Assembly (NCBI GenBank): GCA_033283335.1
Contig: JAWMQP010000011.1
Coordinates: 62,001 to 126,000, forward strand
Source: Pseudomaricurvus sp033283335
GTDB taxonomy: Bacteria; Pseudomonadota; Gammaproteobacteria; Pseudomonadales; Cellvibrionaceae
DNA: 64,000 bases
Direction of reading: 5' to 3'
Shown: positions 25,823 through 34,268 of the stretch, piece after piece
Layout: the number at the start of each line of letters is the position of its first letter
How positions within the stretch are numbered: position 1 is the stretch's first letter
Notes under the pieces: generated by a model
The model's database searches: none
Told to the model about the DNA's origin: nothing
The model's input: only the letters and a program-made list of their open reading frames with translations
Position numbers and translations under genes: made by a program

Positions 25823-26650
25823 TCAGGCTCCTTGATACCTCGAGGGCTGGTAATATTGAATCTTACCCGTGTAAGCTTCAAAAGCCTGTTCACGCATTTC
25901 AGAGTTCAGAAAGGCTCCTCGATTTAACCCAAAGTCCGCTAACAGCCCCATAACTTTTCTGGCCTGACGGAACAATTTAACATTGGACAGCTGGTCCTCC
26001 TCCCGCCAACTTATCGGGAAGTAGCGCACAGAATGCTGCCGATGATAACTGGCCAACAACATGACATAGTTGAACGTCAGGTCATCCGGAAAGGGTTTGT
26101 AATAAAAGCTACGAAAGGCTTCTATACGATATATATTCAGACCTGAACCTAAGTCACGAATGGTCTGGGATACAACTATTGAAAACAAAACGTTATACAC
26201 ATAGTTTCCAAACGTTCTAAACCAGGAATATCCTTGCAGCTGACTGCCTTTCATAAAACGTGCGCCTAGCAGACTATCGACCTCCCGGTAGGATCCACTT
26301 TCCAAATGAGGAATCAGATCACGAATATCCGCTTGGTCATCCCCGTGTAAAACCACCAAATATTCGAAATCATGCTCTACCGCATAACGAAAGGCAGCCT
26401 TGTGTGATCCCCCCAAACCATAGTTATTATCGTTACGCCATGCAATGAAGTTACTTTTCTTCAGAACCCGCTTTCCAGTCTCGATGGCATTGTCCAGAGT
26501 TTTATCGTGAGATTGATTATCTATCACCAATACGGTATGTACCCAGTCCTGAACGGAATCGTCAAATTGATTGATCACTCGTATAATTTGGGATTCACAA
26601 CAGTAGGCCGGAATAAACACCAGGATTTTGGCTGTCATTATTGTTTTCAT
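25823..26650 (-). CDS. Family 2 glycosyltransferase (polyprenyl-phosphate sugar synthase-like)
   Basis: This 275-residue GT2 has KILVFIPAYCCESQIIRVI, then LVIDNQSHDKTL, NNYGLGGSHKAAFRYA and the DxD-type HGDDQAD near residue 105. RDLGSGLNIYRIEAF is typical of acceptor-side residues in dolichol-phosphate-mannose-synthase-like enzymes. There are no C-terminal membrane helices. The ATG at 26650 overlaps the GtrA stop (ATGA); the ATG at 26638 is an alternative. With GtrA and a membrane GT it suggests the classical three-part system that builds and transfers a polyprenyl-linked sugar. Confidence 0.87.
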   Translation of the reverse strand: MKTIMTAKILVFIPAYCCESQIIRVINQFDDSVQDWVHTVLVIDNQSHDKTLDNAIETGKRVLKKSNFIAWRNDNNYGLGGSHKAAFRYAVEHDFEYLVVLHGDDQADIRDLIPHLESGSYREVDSLLGARFMKGSQLQGYSWFRTFGNYVYNVLFSIVVSQTIRDLGSGLNIYRIEAFRSFYYKPFPDDLTFNYVMLLASYHRQHSVRYFPISWREEDQLSNVKLFRQARKVMGLLADFGLNRGAFLNSEMREQAFEAYTGKIQYYQPSRYQGA

Positions 26651-27066
26651 CCTTGAAACATGGGCCGCATGAATTTGGTGATAAGCTTCATAAAAATAAA
26701 GTTCGTCAGTAAATTAAACGGTGTAATCAACACCTTGACCGTCAATTCCGATGGCACCCTGAGCACATGTGCCAACCAATCATTGAGTGATGTCGTAGAC
26801 ATTATCGATATCAACATCGAATACGCTAAAATGGATACCGACTGATATCCCCAATAAACCGGTAGATACACTGACCGACTGTAATGGCCTCGCTCAAACA
26901 GTCGATTAAGAGCTTCAATCCAAACGTATGTCACACCCACGAAAGAAGAAACAACATTCGCTGTTGCCGGTCCACTTTGTAAAACTTGAGTCAAAACTGA
27001 GTACACCAGAAAATCCAATAACCAGCCAAGTCCTGAAATTACCACAAAACCCACAAACAACTTCAT
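26647..27066 (-). CDS. GtrA-family membrane protein
   Basis: This 139-residue protein has four transmembrane helices: LFVGFVVISGLGWLLDFLVY, then ATANVVSSFVGVTYVWI, the YWGYQSVSILAYSMLIS region, and LITPFNLLTNFIFMK. The pattern and the FxxVGxxxxxxxxxxxxxL N-terminus are those of GtrA, thought to flip undecaprenyl-phosphate-sugars. It overlaps both the upstream membrane gene and the downstream GT2 by 4 bp. Confidence 0.85.
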   Translation of the reverse strand: MKLFVGFVVISGLGWLLDFLVYSVLTQVLQSGPATANVVSSFVGVTYVWIEALNRLFERGHYSRSVYLPVYWGYQSVSILAYSMLISIMSTTSLNDWLAHVLRVPSELTVKVLITPFNLLTNFIFMKLITKFMRPMFQG

Positions 27067-28541
27067 AGGCTGACGCCTTCTATGGTTTTAAACTGATCCA
27101 TAGTGAAAATCCCTTTTCCCTGACTGCCAAAATTACCGCCTGACATAGGAATAAAAGGGATTTTTTGAGGGGGGTGAAAATATTCTTCATAACCTTCTGG
27201 TTGAAATAATTTAATAACTCGACCATCCTCTTGCAAACTCATACCGAAAACTGGCCAGGCCCAATTCCAGCGGTATTTAAAAACCTGCTCATTACCGGCA
27301 TCGGCAAGGTTTTTTCTAACACTCACCGGATTGACAACAGAGAGATGTGTCATATGAAGAGATTGAATGGCAGCAGATCTAAAAATGTTCCACTGCCAAT
27401 TATTGGACATCTGCCATGTTGACGCAGAGATCAAGCCAAAAGACAAAACGATTACCAGTCGATAACTCACTTGCCATGAAGGGGATACGTTTACCAATAC
27501 CATCAGTATTGCCAGAACCATCCAACCAGCTGATCCAAAAGTAATCAAAAAACGATAGCTATATTCCCTAAATGGATTGGTAAGGTCATGACTGAGTAGA
27601 GAAAATAAGCCGGTGGTAAATAAGTAGCCAATAGATAAAACAAAAATAATGAAGCAGGATATTTCCCTGGCTCTGCTTGTCTTTGTAAACAAACTATCCA
27701 GCAGGCCAAAGATACCCGTCAGCAACAACAGACAAACCGTCAGCACACTTATCCTGGTATTACCAGACCAGAGTTCTGCTGGCATTGCCAACTTGATAAG
27801 CTGAAGAAAAGCACTGGTTTGCTGATCCACTGGATGTGTCAATTGCCAATAGGCAACAAACAATACCTGGGCCAAACCGATCACCCCAATGACCATGACA
27901 TGCCGCTTCTGTTTGGAAAACATCGTGTCTTTACCAAACCAAAGAACAGCAACAGCGCCGGCCAAGAGAATGCCTCCCCAAACAATCAAACTCTCATGTG
28001 ATCGAAACAGGACCAAGGAAACCAGAGCAATCAGGCACCAATCAAACCATCGAAGCTTTATCTCAAGCAACAAATAATGAAACAACACCCAAACCAGGGC
28101 CAAAGCAGTAAATGCCTGATTTAGAATAAAAATATCTGATGGCATAGCACAGGTCACCAAACTGGCAACGGCAATAAAAAATACCCTAAAGTCACTGGCT
28201 CTTTTGCTTAATAAAAAACACAGGGCATAAATCAGAAGAGGTGTCAGGAATAATCCCGTTCCAAAGAGAATTCTAAGTGTTCGTATACTTTCAACACCAA
28301 ATTCCAAAGCCAAAGAGGCGGGAAATTGATTGAGTGTATTGACCAGTAACCTTATGTGCTTGGGGTCATCCGCGACAAGCCAAATCTGGTTTTTACTGAG
28401 AAGATCAACAAAAAAATTGGCTCCATCGGCAAAAAGAGCCCTTTCTACATAAATCGCTACCGCAAGGTAAATCACATACCAAAGTAGAGCAATCACTGCC
28501 GTGGTCTCGGAAATTCTTTTCCAGAATGCCTGCCTGTCCAT
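27063..28541 (-). CDS. Polytopic membrane protein, possible GT-C glycosyltransferase
   Basis: This 492-residue protein has about 11 hydrophobic helices and a soluble C-terminal tail of about 100 residues (NPVSVRKNLADAGNEQ, YRWNWAWPVFGMSL). The first loop contains ERALFADGANFFVDLL, whose acidic residue after TM1 is in the place of the GT-C catalytic Asp/Glu. It is the first gene of the seven-gene leftward operon and overlaps gtrA by 4 bp. A role in moving the polyprenyl-linked sugar onto its glycan or lipid acceptor is inferred. The start ATG lies inside a 12-bp tandem repeat carrying Shine-Dalgarno-like AGGG. Confidence 0.65.
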   Translation of the reverse strand: MDRQAFWKRISETTAVIALLWYVIYLAVAIYVERALFADGANFFVDLLSKNQIWLVADDPKHIRLLVNTLNQFPASLALEFGVESIRTLRILFGTGLFLTPLLIYALCFLLSKRASDFRVFFIAVASLVTCAMPSDIFILNQAFTALALVWVLFHYLLLEIKLRWFDWCLIALVSLVLFRSHESLIVWGGILLAGAVAVLWFGKDTMFSKQKRHVMVIGVIGLAQVLFVAYWQLTHPVDQQTSAFLQLIKLAMPAELWSGNTRISVLTVCLLLLTGIFGLLDSLFTKTSRAREISCFIIFVLSIGYLFTTGLFSLLSHDLTNPFREYSYRFLITFGSAGWMVLAILMVLVNVSPSWQVSYRLVIVLSFGLISASTWQMSNNWQWNIFRSAAIQSLHMTHLSVVNPVSVRKNLADAGNEQVFKYRWNWAWPVFGMSLQEDGRVIKLFQPEGYEEYFHPPQKIPFIPMSGGNFGSQGKGIFTMDQFKTIEGVSL

Positions 28542-28575
28542 TGTCCCTGTGATTGTCCCTGTAATTGCCCCTGAA
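28540..28575 (-). repeat. Three 12-bp tandem repeats carrying the ribosome-binding site
   Basis: Read leftward, the units TTCAGGGGCAAT, TACAGGGACAAT and CACAGGGACAAT lie directly in front of, and into, the start of the first operon gene. Each unit has an AGGG Shine-Dalgarno-like core. The unit length is a multiple of three, and the last unit supplies the ATG. Confidence 0.7.
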
Positions 28576-28971
28576 AAACCTTATCCCCAGATTCAGTAAA
28601 GTGACGAGTCGAGTCACCCTTATGCAACAAGTCTCCGAACGAAATACATGGACATCTCAACGGGTGGGCAAAACGGGACTATGACATAGGGCGATTAGTC
28701 CTGATTCCCAGGGTCGATGAACGTGTATAAGATCTCAGTTCTCTGCTTTACATCCAAAATGGTAGACGGAAAGTCGCAATTTTTCCTGCCAAGATCGAGT
28801 CGTTTATTTCAACAAGACCGGACCCAGTTTGACAAAACCTCAATGTGCTTACGCATTCAGTCATGCAGGAACAGGTATATAGATGAAGTATTTGGCGCCA
28901 TTTTTGCCCAATAAGATAAAGCTTGTAGACGTACAAGATCGTAGCGTAGGTCGGGTGTGGTTTTCTCAAAC
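28576..28971. other. Intergenic region upstream of the glycan operon
   Basis: This AT-rich, roughly 400-bp stretch must hold the operon promoter. Short ORFs on both strands have no ribosome-binding site, coding bias or recognisable product. No hairpin terminator was seen for the leftward MmcQ-like gene, which ends at 28972 beside this stretch. Confidence 0.4.
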
Positions 28972-29301
28972 CTATACAGTCTTTACCAGCGCTGCTTGTT
29001 GATAAGACCACTGAATCAGGTCTTTTAGAAGTTCTCCGTCAAAATTTTCTACCCGTGTGATCACAATCCAGAACCCGGGTTTCCTGTCCGTTTTGCGCAC
29101 CTGGGGAGGGTTATAAAAGCTTTCATATTGATCAGCGGAGACACGTATTACAAATTGCCACTGGATCGGAGCACCAGTTTCAAAGAAGGCAAATGGCTGA
29201 TCCTGTCGCAACAGAGTGAAGCGTTGTCCCTGCCCCACTTCACTCTCTTTACGGGTGTCCGGTAGTGAAAGGCAATACTTTAATACATCAATATATTTCA
29301 T
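28972..29301 (-). CDS. MmcQ/YjbR-family protein
   Basis: This roughly 109-residue protein has the MmcQ/YjbR pattern: MKYIDVLKYCLSLPDTRKE at the N-terminus, RFTLLRQDQPFAFFE, YNPPQVRKTDRKPGFWIVI and a C-terminal LLKDLIQWSYQQAAL helix. The family has a double-wing DNA-binding-like fold of unclear function. The frame extends upstream to 29403, but homology starts at the ATG at 29301 (29310 also possible); neither has a strong Shine-Dalgarno sequence. It is a single leftward gene. Confidence 0.75.
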   Translation of the reverse strand: MKYIDVLKYCLSLPDTRKESEVGQGQRFTLLRQDQPFAFFETGAPIQWQFVIRVSADQYESFYNPPQVRKTDRKPGFWIVITRVENFDGELLKDLIQWSYQQAALVKTV

Positions 29302-29658
29302 GGTGAGCATGGCTAACAAAGAGCATGAACGGGTTAGTATCGAAAGTTCTCTTTGCAATGGTATTGCAATTTTCCTGCAAATTTCCAAACTGCCATCTTT
29401 CAATTATAAAATCAATGAGTTAACACTTGTAACAGCGAGATACAAGTAAAGTGTTCAGGCAATTTTCAGAACAATGTAGCTGTGTATTTGTCGTATAGTC
29501 GACAACATGACCGTCATTCTCGCCACATTCCAAGTCCCAGCCTCGGGTAAGTTGTTGATTACCATCAGGGCAGCTGTGGTTTCCTTGGCTCTGGGACATA
29601 ACGGGTCTTTTGGTTTGAAACTTGCAGCTGGCTTTTTTCAAATTGCGGAGGACACATT
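29302..29658. other. Divergent intergenic region
   Basis: These about 357 bp lie between the MmcQ-like gene and the rightward hypothetical gene. They are AT-rich at 29380-29460. The only structure seen is the dyad listed separately at 29488-29505. Short ORFs here lack ribosome-binding sites. Confidence 0.4.
29488..29505. promoter_or_regulatory. Inverted repeat TTGTCG-N6-CGACAA
   Basis: Perfect 6-bp arms around TATAGT lie about 155 bp upstream of the rightward hypothetical gene. The symmetry suits a GntR/FadR-type or similar dimeric regulator. No regulator gene is adjacent. Confidence 0.35.
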
Positions 29659-30078
29659 ATGGGCCTATCGATCAGTATCAAGTCACCCACTCGCGAGGGT
29701 TTAGACAGTGAAATGAGTAAGGCTATTACGACCATGGCCGCTGCACTCTCTCAGCAGGAGCGACAGGGCAAGCTACCACAGGGGCCGTCACTGGATATTA
29801 CGTTTATGCTGACCAACGGGATCGACAACCCCGGCTTCACGGGTATGCGCATGGGTGGTTATACCGAAGAGGAAAACACGCTCTATTTCGAACGCGTTGT
29901 CCCAGAGCATCTGCTGGATTCGCAAAAAGCTGGCGAGTTCGTCCATCTGGTGCTGGAAGATGCGTTTGACAATGCCACCGATTACTTTGCCGACCGAGGC
30001 AGATTGTTCAACTTAACTGGCTGGCAGTCCATGCTTGAGCAGCTGGGAGTCTTCAAACTTCCTCAGACAAGTTATTGA
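29659..30078 (+). CDS. Hypothetical cytoplasmic protein, 139 residues
   Basis: A well-placed GGAGG 7 bp before the ATG supports translation. The protein has no signal peptide or membrane helix. It begins GLSISIKSPTREGLDSEMS, has an LDITFMLTNG strand region and an acidic helix (FVHLVLEDAFDNATDYFADRG), and ends LPQTSY. I do not recognise a family. It stands alone between MmcQ and an acyltransferase; the stop is 22 bp from the convergent acyltransferase stop. Confidence 0.7.
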   Translation: MGLSISIKSPTREGLDSEMSKAITTMAAALSQQERQGKLPQGPSLDITFMLTNGIDNPGFTGMRMGGYTEEENTLYFERVVPEHLLDSQKAGEFVHLVLEDAFDNATDYFADRGRLFNLTGWQSMLEQLGVFKLPQTSY

Positions 30079-30099
30079 TCTGATCTGTTTTCCGCAAAT

Positions 30100-31137
30100 T
30101 CACTCGCCGGTAGTCCTCTGGAAAGAAAGCTTACCCGTGCCGGTGATCCACTTGCTGATGGGAGCAGAAAAGACGTACGGGATGTGTATGGCGTTAATCA
30201 CTCGTAATGCCACTAATGGCAGCAAAATTCCTAGAAGCACTCCTACCAGCACATGAATAATCGTAGATTCAACGCCAAACAACTTCACTAAAATAATTCG
30301 GGTTCCGCTTCCTGCGAGAATATGCATCAGGTAAATAACCATTGAGGAAGCTCCCAGATAAGCAATATATCGATTGCCTGTTTGGGAAATCAGCACTGAA
30401 ACCGAGACGACCAACAGGATTGAGAGCATCGCTACGGCTAATGAGGTTAAGCCTTTGTCGATATACGTGTAACCCAAATGAATGTGAAAGATGTACTGAG
30501 CCACAACGAAGGCCATCAATATGATAGGCAAACCAAACAATGAGTTGAAGCGTTCGTTAACATTGTATTGGGTAAAGACAATCCCAAACGCAAAAAAGAC
30601 CAGGTTTTCTGAAAGGTACAACAAGATCTGCATATCAGGCAGGTAAGGGCTAAACACATAGAGCAAACCAGATAGAACAAACAGATAAACGCTAAACCGT
30701 TCGGAAACCAGCGTATAAATGGTCGTAGACACAACAAAAATAACAAATAACGCGTACAGAAACCAAAATTGCGCTCTGGGATTCCACAGCGCGAGCACTT
30801 CCCCAAAAGTGACGTTGCCATTGGTGTAGTTGGACAACAAGGCTTCCACACTACCCTGCAGAATAGACCAGATAATATAGGGGTATACGATGGTATCAAT
30901 TTTATTGAACAGCAGTTTTTTACCGCCTCTCTTTGAGAGCGAACTGGAGAAAAAAAGCCCAGACAAAAAGAAAAACAGCGGCATATGGAAGCTGTAAACA
31001 AGGCTGTCAATCAGATGAAAGACTTCTTCCGGCTGATAAAGCCCTGAGCCATACAGTCCTCTAGCGACATGCCCATACACCACCAATACGATACCAATCG
31101 CCTTTGCAGAATCCACCCAGTCGGTTCTAGTGCTCAT
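30100..31137 (-). CDS. Acyltransferase-3 family membrane protein
   Basis: This roughly 345-residue protein has 10 hydrophobic helices and the Acyl_transf_3 start RTDWVDSAKAIGIVLVVYGHVARG (conserved His in YGH), then HMPLFFFLSGLFFSSSL. Family members O-acetylate or acylate surface polysaccharides and related glycans. The frame extends to 31236, but the ATG at 31137 has AAGGA 6 bp upstream. It has the short WxDxxKxIGI form seen in fucose/O-antigen acetyltransferases. It probably modifies the surface glycan made by the operon to the left. Confidence 0.87.
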   Translation of the reverse strand: MSTRTDWVDSAKAIGIVLVVYGHVARGLYGSGLYQPEEVFHLIDSLVYSFHMPLFFFLSGLFFSSSLSKRGGKKLLFNKIDTIVYPYIIWSILQGSVEALLSNYTNGNVTFGEVLALWNPRAQFWFLYALFVIFVVSTTIYTLVSERFSVYLFVLSGLLYVFSPYLPDMQILLYLSENLVFFAFGIVFTQYNVNERFNSLFGLPIILMAFVVAQYIFHIHLGYTYIDKGLTSLAVAMLSILLVVSVSVLISQTGNRYIAYLGASSMVIYLMHILAGSGTRIILVKLFGVESTIIHVLVGVLLGILLPLVALRVINAIHIPYVFSAPISKWITGTGKLSFQRTTGE

Positions 31138-31432
31138 GAATATCCTTTGTCTCGTCAATAGACTGATAATTGTCAATAGACTGAAAGCCGTGGGGTCACT
31201 GACTGCTCCACAGTATTCATCCACTCTATCTTTCATCCCCCCCGACCTATCGATTTTGCCAATAGACAGGGTAGCGAGTGGTATGACGTAGATCTTGACG
31301 CAAATTCTGTACCACTTTTATATATGCACACTGCGTCTGGTCTGATCAGGACTCAGGCAATAACGAACGGCTATTCATTCACCCGCTTAGTAACCACCAA
31401 TATATTGCTTAGCCGGAAATCTGAAAGTGCTC
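31138..31432. other. Intergenic region between the two acyltransferase genes
   Basis: These about 295 bp hold no credible ORF. TCAATAGACTGA occurs twice near 31155-31187 as a short direct repeat. No T-tract hairpin was seen. Confidence 0.4.
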
Positions 31433-32515
31433 TTACTTAAACTGTGGAATTTCACTCCCTAAACCTTTCCCATTAAAAACATGGAATAACTTAAGTTGTA
31501 TATATTTTTTTAGTTCTTCAGTTCTTGGGGTTAAGAGCACAATAACGCCAAAAGTCACCGGATAGATTAATAACCACCGGCTGAAAGAAGCTGTTTCATT
31601 CGGACTTAACACACTTAAGACACGTAAAATAGGATAATGAACAAGGTAAATAACAAAGGTCAGTGATGCCAACCACCGAATGCCTTTTTCAACAGGCGCT
31701 TGTATTTTATTGATAACTTTTAAGGTCGACTGAATAAAAAGAAGATGGAGTGAAAACATCATCGCATCAAAGTAGTCAGCAACAATCTCTTTCCTAATAT
31801 AAGGGATATCTACCTCGAGATTCTTTCTGCACCAAGGAGCCCAAAATATTAAAATGACAATAGCCGCAATGGATATTATTGAAGACAGAAGAAGATTTAT
31901 CGATCTGAAATTATTTTTATGCAAAAAATAAATGCAATATCCCAGAACCCATATTGGAAATAAAGATATTATGGAAGGACCCGCTAAGGCAAATAGAAGA
32001 AATACGGATACATAACGCTTAAAGCCCGTTAAAAAGTAAAATACTGCAAACAATACATAGTAAATTACTTCATAAGACAAAGACCAAAAAGGCCCGTTGC
32101 TGCCAGGATTTAACCCTAAGCTCCAAACGTTTTGCAATAGGAATACCGACGCAGAATAATTGACTATTTGGTTGGGGTCTACCGTCGGTTTGATGGTGGC
32201 GTAGGACTCATAATCAATCAACATACCGATCGAATCACATACCAGCGTTACCAGTAATGCCGGTAAGACGACGGAGTAAATACGTGCTATTCGGCTGGCC
32301 AAATAGCTGTCCCAGGAATGTTCTCGGCTGTCCACCACATAGGCGATGACATAACCGGACATGACAAAGAAAATAATAACTGCGGTCTGCAGATAAGGAT
32401 ATATCTGCCAAAGTAGTCCGCCCGAAATATGATGATTGGCAGCATGACCTAAAAACACCACCATCGCAGCCGCAAAGCGCAACAGATCCAAATAGAGAGA
32501 AGTATTCTTTTGCAT
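31433..32515 (-). CDS. Acyltransferase-3 family membrane protein (second copy, AT-rich)
   Basis: This 360-residue protein has 10-11 hydrophobic helices and starts YLDLLRFAAAMVVFLGHAANHH (conserved RFxxA and GH), with FFVMSGYVIAYV and an SLSYEVIYYVLF core typical of OafA-like O-acyltransferases. The C-terminus is basic. It is not a close copy of the neighbouring acyltransferase and is noticeably AT-richer than the flanking genes, suggesting separate acquisition. The likely role is O-acetylation of a cell-surface glycan. Confidence 0.88.
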   Translation of the reverse strand: MQKNTSLYLDLLRFAAAMVVFLGHAANHHISGGLLWQIYPYLQTAVIIFFVMSGYVIAYVVDSREHSWDSYLASRIARIYSVVLPALLVTLVCDSIGMLIDYESYATIKPTVDPNQIVNYSASVFLLQNVWSLGLNPGSNGPFWSLSYEVIYYVLFAVFYFLTGFKRYVSVFLLFALAGPSIISLFPIWVLGYCIYFLHKNNFRSINLLLSSIISIAAIVILIFWAPWCRKNLEVDIPYIRKEIVADYFDAMMFSLHLLFIQSTLKVINKIQAPVEKGIRWLASLTFVIYLVHYPILRVLSVLSPNETASFSRWLLIYPVTFGVIVLLTPRTEELKKYIQLKLFHVFNGKGLGSEIPQFK

Positions 32516-32732
32516 GGCATCCTTTCCATCTTTTAACGCGTAAGCTTTAATCTTATAGTTATTACGAACTTCCTGTCACAGTTAATAAACTAGTCTAGAC
32601 AATCCGATTCAGGAAGTCTTTTATAAATGTTTTTCGGATGCGGGGAATATACAAATATAAACATCGTATTCCTTATACTTATATGTGATAGCTTATTTGT
32701 AAGCGGGTGTACTCCATCGTTTTGGATGATGA

Positions 32733-33587
32733 TTAAGCTTTCAGATTTTCACCCCACTTTCGGCCTAATATGACCAGCAATATCCCACCGAGTATCATGG
32801 CCGCAGACAACAGCAGCCTGATCGAGAGGACCTCGCCCGCAAAGACAATTCCGCCAACTGCCGCTATCACTGGTACCAGCAGTTGCAATGTTGCCGCCTG
32901 AGTTGTGGTAATACCGGCCAACGCCATATACCAGATGGTGTACCCAATCGCCGATGCCAGACCACCCGACAACATGGCCAGCAGCATGCCTTCGAACGTC
33001 AAGTGAGCGTCCTTCAACGTGAACACCACCAACAGGGCAACCAGAGGCATAGTCCGAAAAAAGTTATGGGCGGTATCACCCAGCGGATCTGCAGATCCTT
33101 TTCCCGCAAGGGTATAGAGTCCCCAGGCAATACCGGCAGCCGACATCAACAGAAACCCTGATAAAGGTGGAGCCGTTACACCGGGTAGAACAAGGTAGGT
33201 AAATCCGGTAAAGGCAATAATGGCCCCCAACCACTCCATAGGGTAAAGCCTATGCCCTGCAACAAACCCCATTGTCAGGATGGTTATTTGGACCGCCGCA
33301 AATAAAATCAGCGCTCCAGTACCGGTTTCCAGGGAGACATACGCAAAGGAAAACCCAATGGCGTAAATAAATAACATCAGACTGGCAAACCAGCTGCCCT
33401 TCGATGGAGCCGCTTGATGGGGCTGTCCCCACTTCAAGATGAGTACAAGTACGAGAACACCCGTTATCAACCGGACAGAGGTAAAACTGGCCGCATCTAT
33501 CCCTCCCTCGCCAAGGGCCAGGCGGCACAGGATAGAGTTGCCCGCAAAGGCAATCAGAGCAGCGCTGGTTAACAACAACGTTTTCAT
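32733..33587 (-). CDS. EamA/DMT-family transporter, 10 helices
   Basis: This 284-residue protein has two EamA repeats: the first from TLLLTSAALIAFAGNSILCRLAL to about residue 130, the second from LLMSAAGIAWGLYTLAGKGS to AMILGGILLVILGRKWG. RLITGVLVLVLIL and GLASAIGYTIWYMALAG are typical DMT helices. It probably exports a small metabolite; the substrate is unknown. It is a single leftward gene. Confidence 0.88.
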   Translation of the reverse strand: MKTLLLTSAALIAFAGNSILCRLALGEGGIDAASFTSVRLITGVLVLVLILKWGQPHQAAPSKGSWFASLMLFIYAIGFSFAYVSLETGTGALILFAAVQITILTMGFVAGHRLYPMEWLGAIIAFTGFTYLVLPGVTAPPLSGFLLMSAAGIAWGLYTLAGKGSADPLGDTAHNFFRTMPLVALLVVFTLKDAHLTFEGMLLAMLSGGLASAIGYTIWYMALAGITTTQAATLQLLVPVIAAVGGIVFAGEVLSIRLLLSAAMILGGILLVILGRKWGENLKA

Positions 33588-33666
33588 ATCCGTATTCTGA
33601 TTACGCCATCATGTTGAGTGAAAGGCAGACAAGAAGGTCACGTTATTGAGCGTCTGCTGCAACGAC

Positions 33667-33751
33667 AATGTGGTGCTCTGGGCAATGTTGTTCTCAGAGC
33701 AATGTTGTTCTCAGAGCAATGTTGTTCTCAGAGCAATGTGATGCTCTGGGT
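33667..33751. repeat. Five 17-bp tandem repeats with internal dyads
   Basis: Three identical units (AATGTTGTTCTCAGAGC) at 33684-33734 are flanked on each side by one variant unit (AATGTGGTGCTCTGGGC, AATGTGATGCTCTGGGT). CTCAGAGC in the core and GCTCTGGG in the flanks are complementary, so the array can fold. It ends 70 bp before the DUF3127 gene and lies in the intergenic promoter region. Confidence 0.85.
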
Positions 33752-33821
33752 TGGTCGCAACTGACTCAGCGAGCTTAATCGGATGATGGTAGAATAGACG
33801 CGAATTCAACAGGATCCTACC

Positions 33822-34208
33822 ATGTCAAACAGCTTCGAAACTCAGGGTGTAATCCATTCCATTGGCGACACCACGGAATACGGCAATAACGGCTTTATCA
33901 AACGCGAATTTGTCATCAAAGTCACCGGGGAGGGCGTCAATGAAGCTTATCCCAATTACCTCGCCATGGAATTGGTCAAAGATAACTGTGGCATCATGGA
34001 TGCCTACAATATCGGCGACGAGATTAAGGTCCATTTTAATCTCAATGGCCGCCTGTGGTCTCCACCCGGCAAGCCCGAGAAATGCTTTAACAGTCTGCAG
34101 GCCTGGCGCATTGAACCCATGACCGCAGCCAGCCAGAACACCTCAATGCCTCCAGGTTTTGATCAGGGACCACCACTGGATGCATACGATGATGACGTGC
34201 CATTTTAA
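33822..34208 (+). CDS. DUF3127 OB-fold protein with SSB-like acidic tip
   Basis: This 128-residue protein has an N-terminal OB-fold domain (FETQGVIHSIGDTTEYG, FIKREFVIKV, GDEIKVHFNLNGRLW) matching DUF3127, a family related to single-stranded DNA-binding protein. The C-terminus, LDAYDDDVPF, closely matches the acidic SSB tip (DDDIPF) that recruits replication and repair proteins. The linker is Met/Pro/Gln-rich, as in SSB. It may bind ssDNA or be an accessory SSB. AGGA lies 7 bp before the ATG. It is a single gene, followed by a GC-rich hairpin. Confidence 0.83.
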   Translation: MSNSFETQGVIHSIGDTTEYGNNGFIKREFVIKVTGEGVNEAYPNYLAMELVKDNCGIMDAYNIGDEIKVHFNLNGRLWSPPGKPEKCFNSLQAWRIEPMTAASQNTSMPPGFDQGPPLDAYDDDVPF

Positions 34209-34210
34209 GA

Positions 34211-34238
34211 TAGCCCCCCACTGCGGCGCGGGGGGCTA
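34211..34238. terminator. GC-rich hairpin after DUF3127 gene
   Basis: TAGCCCCCC / GGGGGGCTA are perfect 9-bp arms with a 10-nt loop, 2 bp after the stop. There is no T tract, so termination may be partial or bidirectional with the leftward aminotransferase. Confidence 0.6.
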
Positions 34239-34268
34239 GGAAGGCCAGAACTTCTAGCAAGGCAGAAC

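Noticed and set aside
28717..28914. 65-residue rightward ORF upstream of the glycan operon
   Set aside because: No ribosome-binding site, Cys/Arg-rich random composition, no family.
22323..33587. Genomic island with integrase or attachment sites
   Set aside because: The block is AT-richer, but no integrase, transposase, tRNA or flanking direct repeat could be found.
33667..33751. CRISPR array
   Set aside because: The 17-bp units are contiguous without unique spacers, and there are no cas genes.
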